Positions 6,058 to 10,690 of a stretch of DNA of 11,721 nucleotides are shown in pieces. The position numbers and the translations under genes are program-made. Position 1 is the first letter of the stretch. Each line of letters begins with the position of its first letter. The stretch is from Bacteroidales bacterium (GTDB taxonomy: Bacteria; Bacteroidota; Bacteroidia; Bacteroidales; UBA932), in contig JAGAAF010000061.1 in assembly GCA_017615435.1 (NCBI GenBank), forward strand, positions 1 to 11,721. The letters run 5' to 3'. A model generated the notes under the pieces. That model was given only the letters and a program-made list of their open reading frames with translations, was not told where the DNA came from and searched no databases.

Positions 6058-6567
6058 ATGTCACTGAACAAAGTAATGCTGATCGGTAACGTTGGAAGAG
6101 ACCCGGAAGTACGTTACCTCGATGGAAACTCTCAGGGCGGAACAAAAGTCGCCACATTCACACTCGCCACAAGCGAGCGCTACAAAGACCGGAATGGAGA
6201 ACTTCGCGAAAACACTGAATGGCACAACATCGTCTGCTGGCGCGCCAACGCCGATGTTGCTGAAAGGTTCGTACACAAAGGAACCCAGTTATATATCGAA
6301 GGAAGGCTCAGAACCCGCAGTTACACAGACCCTCAGGGTGTGAAGAAGTACACTACCGAGATTCAGGTGGATGTTCTCCAGCTTCTCGGAAAGCGTGATG
6401 ACTCAGAGGCCGCGGCGCCGCAGGGCGGCTACAACCCGCAGCCCGCGTATTCAGCCCCGGCCCAGCCTGCGTACAGCGCTCCCGCTTCCTCGCCGGCCCC
6501 TGCAGCCGCCGCTCCCGCCGCGGCCGAGCCTGTGGACGTCATGCCCACAGACGATCTTCCGTTCTAG
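6058..6567 (+). CDS. ssb: Single-stranded DNA-binding protein
   Basis: The product is 169 aa and coats single-stranded DNA during replication, recombination and repair. The N-terminal OB fold (about 1-115) shows MSLNKVMLIGNVGRDPEVRY, the EWHNIVCW strand and the GTQLYIEGRLRTRSY segment typical of the family. A Pro/Ala-rich flexible linker follows. The extreme C-terminus DDLPF is the acidic tip that recruits partner proteins (Pol III chi, RecO, PriA and others). The linker contains two identical octapeptides QPAYSAPA encoded by differing codons. I start at the ATG at 6058; an in-frame TTG at 6010 is part of the -7 box. The gene is monocistronic with a 5' hairpin leader and a strong terminator behind it. 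It is divergent from the PF06695-type gene. Confidence 0.97.
   Translation: MSLNKVMLIGNVGRDPEVRYLDGNSQGGTKVATFTLATSERYKDRNGELRENTEWHNIVCWRANADVAERFVHKGTQLYIEGRLRTRSYTDPQGVKKYTTEIQVDVLQLLGKRDDSEAAAPQGGYNPQPAYSAPAQPAYSAPASSPAPAAAAPAAAEPVDVMPTDDLPF
6439..6486 (+). repeat. Two tandem 24-nt units in the ssb linker
   Basis: Codons 128-135 and 136-143 both encode QPAYSAPA, yet six of the eight codons differ, including TCA versus AGC for serine. The peptide is repeated exactly while the DNA has diverged. Confidence 0.8.
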
Positions 6568-6575
6568 TCTGAGCC

Positions 6576-6689
6576 GGGCGTGTTTTACAACTCGCTGAAG
6601 CTCAGGTAATTAAACAAAACGATGTGCCCGATTCCAGGTACATCGTTTTTGTTAATACACTGATATTCGATTAGTTACGAAACACGCCC
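6576..6689. repeat. 10-bp inverted repeat enclosing the ssb terminator (MITE-like, 114 bp)
   Basis: GGGCGTGTTT (6576-6585) and its exact complement AAACACGCCC (6680-6689) bracket an AT-rich stretch containing the ssb/kinase-operon terminator. The match weakly continues inward (AAC on both sides). No target duplication is evident in the flanks and there is no coding capacity, so a small non-autonomous element or IS scar is only one reading; a long-range stem is the other. Confidence 0.35.
6611..6655. terminator. Bidirectional terminator between ssb and the kinase operon
   Basis: The arms AAAACGATGT (6616-6625) and ACATCGTTTT (6640-6649) pair perfectly over 10 bp and extend further through AT pairs. 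The loop is about 14 nt with a small inner C-C/G-G pairing. An A-run on the left and a T-run on the right let it work for both convergent genes. Confidence 0.85.
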
Positions 6690-7199
6690 CTATTTGACCG
6701 TGTCCAGAACGCCGGTGATTTGGGCGAAGACGTCGGCGGCGGAATGGCCCTCAGAGCTGACGAAAAGGTTGTAGATTTTCTTCGCGCTGGCGGCGCGGCC
6801 GACCTTGAATAGGGCCTTGGACCTTGCCGCACAATACTCGGCCGTGAACGCTCCCTCGGGAGCGAGATTCACGAACAGTTCTTCTCCCAACTCCACTATC
6901 GGAGTGCGTTTGTTGTGACGCACGCGACCGATCAAAGTCAGGTTACGGGGCCCCAGCAAGTGTGCGCCCTTGATTTCCTGGCGATGCTTGTCCGAAGTCA
7001 AAGCGAAGATCTCAGCCCGGATCTTCTTCGCGGCGAAATAGCCGGAAACAGCGCCCACCAACTGCTCAGCTCCATGTTCATCTGCATCCAGGAACACCAC
7101 CGCCACATGCACCTTCGAAAGCGACGTTAATCCAGTCGGCAATTTCGATGTGCGCATGCCCAGAGCCAGAGCTCTCAACAATCTTAAAACGAAACTCAT
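6690..7199 (-). CDS. Conserved Bacteroidota protein, DUF6913-like, function unknown
   Basis: The product is 169 aa, soluble, without a signal peptide. From memory it resembles the Bacteroidota-restricted DUF6913 family: a basic N-terminus, a first beta-alpha unit (VHVAVVFLDADEHGAEQLV), a segment with FVNLAPEGAFTAEYCAARSKALFKVGR, which matches the family's 'INLS...YIA..S.AKFKVG' pattern, and a short C-terminal helix. The role is not known. The start ATG (7199-7197) shares its A with the TAA stop of the upstream kinase gene (TAATG), so translation is probably coupled and both belong to one operon. It ends at a TAG at 6690, at the outer edge of the inverted repeat described at 6576-6689, and converges on ssb with a shared terminator. 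Confidence 0.75.
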   Translation of the reverse strand: MSFVLRLLRALALGMRTSKLPTGLTSLSKVHVAVVFLDADEHGAEQLVGAVSGYFAAKKIRAEIFALTSDKHRQEIKGAHLLGPRNLTLIGRVRHNKRTPIVELGEELFVNLAPEGAFTAEYCAARSKALFKVGRAASAKKIYNLFVSSEGHSAADVFAQITGVLDTVK

Positions 7200-8197
7200 T
7201 ATTTGCTGTTTGCCGCTATCAGTGCGCGTATTTCTTTCTTGGCGTCTCTCCAACGCGGGATGTCGATCTTCGTTCCGACCACCTCGACCACCTTCGCAGC
7301 GATTATCGATCCGATCTCGCCGCAAACGCGCAGAGGCATCCCGAGCGAATGGGCATAGAGGAAGCCGGCCGCATAGGTGTCTCCGGCGCCGGTCGCGTCC
7401 ACGGGATCTGCCGGCCATGGCTCTATATAGTGCAGTTCGTCTCCGGACTTGACATAGGAGCCCTGCTTGCCCACCTTCACTATCGCAATCTTGCAGTGCT
7501 TTGAGATTTCGTCCAGAGAGGCCTGGGCGTCCGGCAATTTCGTGAAAGCGCGGGCTTCAGTCTCGTTCGCGAAGACTATGTCCACATACCTGTCCACGAT
7601 GTCGTGCAGGAAAGCTTCGTTGCTCTCCACGACGTTGTACGAGGCCATGTCCAGCGAGATGATGCAACCGGCGGCATGCGCCAGCTCCACGGCCTTGCGG
7701 ATAAGGGCCTGATTCTGCACCAGATAGCCCTCGATATGGAAATAATCGTGTCCCTCGAAATACTCGGGTTTCAGGTCCTCAGGCACGAGATCCAGCGCTG
7801 CGCCCAGGTACACGGCGAAAGTGCGCTCGGCGTTTCCGCCGCTGACGAAGACCATCGAACGGCCGCTGGATTTGTCGCTCTTGAGGAGCATGGTGTTCAC
7901 TCCGTACTGCTCCTGATCGCTCTTGAACAGAAGGCCCAGCTCGTCTTCTCCGATCTTTCCGATGAAAGACGACGGCATGCCGAAGATCGCCGTGCAGGTG
8001 ATGGTGTTTGCCGCGCTGCCGCCGGCCACATACTTCACTCCAAGCGGCTTGAGGGCCTGCCAGATACGGTCTCCCGTCTCCATGTCCACATGCTGCATGC
8101 TGCCCTTCGGCAGATGGTACTGTTTCAGGAGGGAGTCGTCTGGGAGGACTGCGAGGATGTCAGTCAAGGCGTTGCCTATTCCGAGTATGGATTTCAT
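7199..8197 (-). CDS. PfkB-family carbohydrate/nucleoside kinase (adenosine-kinase-like)
   Basis: The product is a 332-aa cytoplasmic ribokinase-superfamily enzyme that phosphorylates a sugar or nucleoside hydroxyl with ATP. It has the first PfkB signature region GGSAANT (59-65) following KYVA, and the second signature DATGAGDTYAAGFLY (267-281) with the anion-hole GAGD and catalytic Asp273. Bacteroidota members with this layout are usually annotated as adenosine kinase, but the substrate cannot be fixed from sequence alone. I chose the ATG at 8197 (MKSILGIGNALTDI), which gives the normal family N-terminus; frames extending upstream run through the promoter box at 8216-8223. It overlaps the downstream DUF6913-like gene by one base. 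It is divergent from the flippase-like gene, with 53 bp between the start codons. Confidence 0.9.
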   Translation of the reverse strand: MKSILGIGNALTDILAVLPDDSLLKQYHLPKGSMQHVDMETGDRIWQALKPLGVKYVAGGSAANTITCTAIFGMPSSFIGKIGEDELGLLFKSDQEQYGVNTMLLKSDKSSGRSMVFVSGGNAERTFAVYLGAALDLVPEDLKPEYFEGHDYFHIEGYLVQNQALIRKAVELAHAAGCIISLDMASYNVVESNEAFLHDIVDRYVDIVFANETEARAFTKLPDAQASLDEISKHCKIAIVKVGKQGSYVKSGDELHYIEPWPADPVDATGAGDTYAAGFLYAHSLGMPLRVCGEIGSIIAAKVVEVVGTKIDIPRWRDAKKEIRALIAANSK

Positions 8198-8215
8198 ATG
8201 CTTGTCGTTAACATA

Positions 8216-8223
8216 CAAATATA
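8216..8223 (-). promoter_or_regulatory. -7 promoter box of the kinase operon
   Basis: TATATTTG on the minus strand is a perfect TAnnTTTG, ending 18 nt before the ATG at 8197. No matching -33 TTTG is seen at the expected distance, which would fall over the divergent gene's start. Confidence 0.6.
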
Positions 8224-8235
8224 ACAAATAATGAG

Positions 8236-8243
8236 TATCTTTG
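8236..8243 (+). promoter_or_regulatory. -7 promoter box of the flippase-like gene
   Basis: TATCTTTG is a perfect TAnnTTTG and ends 7 nt before the ATG at 8251, so the transcript should be leaderless or nearly so. It lies 12 bp from the -7 box of the divergent kinase operon. Confidence 0.6.
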
Positions 8244-8250
8244 CCCTCCC

Positions 8251-9267
8251 ATGGCAAAAAAAGCGCTTAAAATACTCGAGTACATCCTCCTCTTCGGACT
8301 GGGTGTCGTTCTGGTTTGGTTCGCCCTCCGAGGCATCGATTGGAATGTGTTCGTGGACAATCTCCACACCGTCCGCTGGGAGTATGTGGCTCTTTCCGCA
8401 TTCGCATGCCTTGTGGCTCTGATTCTCAGGGCAGAGCGCTGGAAGGACATGCTCCTCCCGCTCGACAAATCGGCCACATTCATCAAGGCCTGGGACGCCA
8501 ACAACCTAGGCAACCTCAGTTATCTGGTGGTGGCCGGCAGCGGCGATTTCGTGCGCACGGCCGGCGTCACGAACAAAGACGTGACCTACGACAAGGTCTT
8601 CGGCACCGTGCTGATGGAAAGGGCATGGGACTCTTTCATGGTGGTGGTGGTCACCATCCTGGCGATAGTCTTCAAGCAGGACGCAATAATCGGCTTCCTC
8701 AAGGACTCCGTCCTGAAGCCGGCGGCCGGAAGGCTCTCCCTGAAGATCTGGATCATTCTGGGCCTGGTGATAGTGGCCATAGTCGTGTTCTGCGTGCTGA
8801 TCTACAAACTGCGGAACAAGAGCAAGTTCTTCGGAAAGGTAGCCGAATGGATCAAGGGAGTGTTCGACGGAATTAAGGCGTTCCTGGTGATGGACCGCAA
8901 AGGCCGTTTCGCCATCTACACCATCCTGATCTGGTTCTGCTATGTGGCGATGTGCCAGTGCGTTTTCTGGGCCATGCCCGGCCTCGGAGACCTCACCTTC
9001 GCGGACGCTCTGTTCCTGTCCGCCATCGGTAACTTCGCGACTATCGTCCCCGTCCCCGGCGGACTGGGAGCATTCCACTACATAATCGCTCTCGCGATGT
9101 CTGAAATCTACGGCTTCGGCTGGGAGGTCGGAATCCTTTTCGCCACCCTCACGCACGAAAGCCGCACGATTCTGCTGGTCATTCTAGGCGCCGTCTCCGC
9201 CGCCGCCATGGCCATAAGGCGCGGCAAACGGAAAGCGACTGCCGATAACCCCGTGGGAGATAAGTAA
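8251..9267 (+). CDS. LPG-synthase-TM / UPF0104 family integral membrane protein (flippase-like)
   Basis: This is a polytopic inner-membrane protein of 338 aa. The pattern matches PF03706 (lysylphosphatidylglycerol synthase transmembrane region), a family related to the lipid-flipping half of MprF. Visible landmarks are a first helix (YILLFGLGVVLVWFAL, 11-26), LRAERW after helix 2 (59-64), the conserved NNLGNLSYLVVAGSGDFVR loop (84-102), ERAWD (123-127) and PVPGGLGAFH (267-276). There is no soluble transferase domain, so it is the stand-alone form found near glycolipid or isoprenoid-linked genes in many bacteria. The lipid substrate is not predictable here. It is monocistronic and ends in front of a strong bidirectional terminator at 9289-9322. 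The start is supported by a promoter box only 7 nt upstream. Confidence 0.87.
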   Translation: MAKKALKILEYILLFGLGVVLVWFALRGIDWNVFVDNLHTVRWEYVALSAFACLVALILRAERWKDMLLPLDKSATFIKAWDANNLGNLSYLVVAGSGDFVRTAGVTNKDVTYDKVFGTVLMERAWDSFMVVVVTILAIVFKQDAIIGFLKDSVLKPAAGRLSLKIWIILGLVIVAIVVFCVLIYKLRNKSKFFGKVAEWIKGVFDGIKAFLVMDRKGRFAIYTILIWFCYVAMCQCVFWAMPGLGDLTFADALFLSAIGNFATIVPVPGGLGAFHYIIALAMSEIYGFGWEVGILFATLTHESRTILLVILGAVSAAAMAIRRGKRKATADNPVGDK

Positions 9268-9288
9268 TTGATAACTAGCGATTTACGC

Positions 9289-9322
9289 AAAAGAGGTGTC
9301 CCAAAAACAGGACACCTCTTTT
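9289..9322. terminator. Strong bidirectional terminator
   Basis: AAAAGAGGTGTCC (9289-9301) and GGACACCTCTTTT (9310-9322) form a perfect 13-bp stem around an 8-nt A-rich loop. The A- and T-tracts sit at the base on both strands, so it can terminate both the flippase-like gene and anything running leftward from the GH16 remnant. Confidence 0.92.
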
Positions 9323-9342
9323 CGTTAACTTGCTGAGAGACA

Positions 9343-9356
9343 GGGGGTTGACCCCC
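9343..9356. repeat. Short G5/C5 hairpin in the gap behind the GH16 remnant
   Basis: GGGGG-TTGA-CCCCC is a perfect 5-bp stem with a 4-nt loop, set in a C-rich stretch (positions 9343-9366). It has no T-run. It could be part of a dispersed genomic repeat or a leftover of the deleted locus. Confidence 0.4.
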
Positions 9357-9371
9357 ACGCCCCACACAGCG

Positions 9372-9644
9372 TTATTTCTGCCAGACGCGAACCCAGTCGA
9401 TTTCGTAGGTGGCCTCGTTGAAGTCGGCAGCGGGAGTGCCGCCCCAGGAGCCGCCGATGGCGAGATTCAGCTTGAGGTAGAAGTTCTGGTCGAAGGGCCA
9501 GGTGGCCATGTCCACGGAATTCGGGACTGGGTTGGGTGCATAGAAGTATTGCACTCCGTCGCAATAGCCATCATACAGACTGCGGAAGCAATCGGGGTCC
9601 GAAAGATTGATGCCCCAAACTGTCTGGCGACTAATTTCCGACAT
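9372..9644 (-). pseudogene. Chimeric remnant: ECF-sigma-like start fused to the C-terminus of a GH16 beta-glucanase
   Basis: The open frame encodes 90 residues. Residues 31-90 (VQYFYAPNP, WPFDQNFYLKLNLAIGGSWGG, then YEIDWVRVWQK and stop) match the last beta-strands of family 16 glycoside hydrolases (laminarinase/beta-glucanase). The catalytic E-x-D-x-E region and everything before it are absent. Residues 1-28 (MSEISRQTV..., LSDPDCFRSLYDGYC) do not belong to GH16. They resemble the beginning of an ECF sigma factor, where region 2.1 reads F-R-x-L-Y-D-x-Y. A -7 box lies 4 nt before the ATG. The likely junction is D29-G30 (9560-9555), where both families could supply Y-x-D-G. I infer an in-frame deletion that removed most of a polysaccharide-utilisation locus. 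The GH16 part is more certain than the sigma part. A small expressed protein cannot be excluded. Confidence 0.65.
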
Positions 9645-9648
9645 AGCA

Positions 9649-9656
9649 CAAAGATA
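9649..9656 (-). promoter_or_regulatory. -7 promoter box before the chimeric remnant
   Basis: TATCTTTG on the minus strand is a perfect TAnnTTTG, ending 4 nt before the ATG at 9644 and lying just behind the tRNA-Arg terminator. It supports an originally independent gene start here. Confidence 0.5.
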
Positions 9657-9669
9657 ATCTATTTTCATG

Positions 9670-9700
9670 AAAAAGGGGATCCGCGACGGATCCCCTTTTT
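9670..9700. terminator. Terminator of tRNA-Arg
   Basis: AAAAAGGGGATCCG (9670-9683) and CGGATCCCCTTTTT (9687-9700) form a perfect 14-bp stem with a 3-nt loop and a T-run on either strand. It begins 3 nt after the tRNA 3' end. Confidence 0.93.
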
Positions 9701-9702
9701 CG

Positions 9703-9776
9703 TGATCCCGATGCGACTCGAACGCATGACCCACAGCTTAGAAGGCTGTTGCTCTATCCAACTGAGCTACGGGACC
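9703..9776 (-). tRNA. tRNA-Arg (anticodon TCT)
   Basis: The minus strand has acceptor arms GGTCCCG/CGGGATC (one G-U pair), discriminator A, anticodon stem ACAGC/GCTGT with loop CTTCTAA (anticodon TCT, reading AGA/AGG) and T-loop TTCGAGT. No CCA is encoded. It is a single-gene unit with its own promoter box and a 14-bp terminator. Its 3' side faces the GH16 remnant, as would be expected beside a former tRNA-linked insertion. Confidence 0.97.
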
Positions 9777-9793
9777 ATCCTTGATTTGGACCG

Positions 9794-9801
9794 CAAATAT
9801 A
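9794..9801 (-). promoter_or_regulatory. -7 promoter box of tRNA-Arg
   Basis: TATATTTG on the minus strand ends 17 nt before the tRNA 5' end. No clear -33 TTTG is found; the expected place overlaps the divergent promoter. Confidence 0.6.
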
Positions 9802-9824
9802 AAGGAAATATTTCAATTATTGTG

Positions 9825-9832
9825 TATCTTTG
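9825..9832 (+). promoter_or_regulatory. -7 promoter box of the nfn operon
   Basis: TATCTTTG is a perfect TAnnTTTG ending 9 nt before the ATG at 9842. The TTG of the box (9830-9832) is in frame with the gene and should not be taken as its start. Confidence 0.6.
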
Positions 9833-9841
9833 ACTTTTGCT

Positions 9842-10690
9842 ATGTACACAATATTGCGTAAAGAAATGCTGACCCCGACCATCTGCAGGATGGTGGTCAG
9901 CGCGCCCAGGATAGCCCGCTCGGCAAAACCCGGACAATTCCTCATCGTCAGGAACGACGAAAAGGGAGAAAGAGTCCCTCTCACAATCAGCGATTACGAC
10001 CCGGAAAAAGGCACGGTGACAATCGTCACCCAGAAGATAGGCGTGTCCAGCGCTGCGATAGTCGCACGCGAGGAAGGCGAAGCATTCGCGGACGTGGTCG
10101 GCCCTCTCGGCAAGGCATCCGAGCTGTGCGAGCTGCCGGACGAAGAGCTCAAAAAGCAGAGCATAGTCTTCATCGCGGGCGGAGTGGGAACTGCTCCCGT
10201 CTACCCGCAGGCGAAATGGCTCAAGGAGCATGGAGCGCATGTGGAAGTCATCATCGGCGCGCGCAATGAAAGCCTGCTCATCTACAAAGAGGAGATGGCG
10301 AAGGTCTGCGACGAGCTGCACCTCTGCACGGACGACGGCTCGTTCGGCTTCAAGGGAGTGGGCACGGCGATGCTCGAAAAGCTCGTCGGCGAAGGCAGGC
10401 ACTTCGACAGGTGCATAGCGATAGGCCCTATGATAATGATGAAATTCAGCACCCTCACCTGCATCAAGCTCGGCATCCCGGTGATAGTCAGCCTGAACAC
10501 GCTGATGGTGGACGGCACGGGAATGTGCGGCGCCTGCCGCGTGAGCGTGGGCGGAAAGACGAAATTCGCCTGCGTGGACGGCCCGGAATTCGACGGCGCG
10601 CTCGTGGACTTCGACGAAGCCATGCGCAGGCAGGGTCAATATAAGGCGGAAGAAGCCCAGGACAAAGAAAAATACGGATTCTCACTATGA
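9842..10690 (+). CDS. Small (FAD/[2Fe-2S]) subunit of NADPH:ferredoxin oxidoreductase-like complex (NfnA-type)
   Basis: The product is 282 aa, cytoplasmic, often annotated as sulfide/dihydroorotate dehydrogenase-like FAD/NAD-binding protein. It has an N-terminal FAD-binding barrel with GQF (31-33) and RVPLTISD (44-51), then a nucleotide-binding half opening with IVFIAGGVGTAPVYP. A C-terminal cluster motif follows: D224-G-T-G-M-C229-x2-C232-x11-C244. The NfnA family is known for a [2Fe-2S] cluster with three Cys and one Asp ligand; D224 is a good candidate for the last. In NfnAB-type enzymes this subunit exchanges electrons between NADH and ferredoxin while the large subunit handles NADPH (electron bifurcation), though related pairs act differently. 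The start is the ATG at 9842. The stop overlaps the next gene's start (ATGA), indicating translational coupling. Confidence 0.9.
   Translation: MYTILRKEMLTPTICRMVVSAPRIARSAKPGQFLIVRNDEKGERVPLTISDYDPEKGTVTIVTQKIGVSSAAIVAREEGEAFADVVGPLGKASELCELPDEELKKQSIVFIAGGVGTAPVYPQAKWLKEHGAHVEVIIGARNESLLIYKEEMAKVCDELHLCTDDGSFGFKGVGTAMLEKLVGEGRHFDRCIAIGPMIMMKFSTLTCIKLGIPVIVSLNTLMVDGTGMCGACRVSVGGKTKFACVDGPEFDGALVDFDEAMRRQGQYKAEEAQDKEKYGFSL

Noticed and set aside
5436..6071. Upstream extension of the barrel protein's frame
   Set aside because: The extra N-terminal residues are an out-of-frame, Arg/His-rich reading of the PF06695-type gene. A normal signal peptide begins at 5435.
7200..7418. Upstream extension of the DUF6913-like frame
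   Set aside because: It is an Arg-rich, out-of-frame reading of the kinase's 3' end. The TAATG junction gives a natural start at 7199.
9645..9734. Upstream extension of the GH16 remnant frame
   Set aside because: It runs through the tRNA-Arg terminator and into the tRNA gene itself, so it cannot be coding. The ATG at 9644 sits behind a promoter box.
9805..9814. GAAATATTTC palindrome between the tRNA-Arg and nfn promoters
   Set aside because: It is only a 10-bp AT-rich palindrome, common by chance in AT-rich spacers. It lies between the two -7 boxes but gives no further support for an operator.
9767..10639. Long minus-strand frame opposite the nfnA-type gene
   Set aside because: The product is His/Ala/Arg-rich antisense sequence and its end overlaps tRNA-Arg. 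The opposite strand has convincing FAD and [2Fe-2S] motifs.
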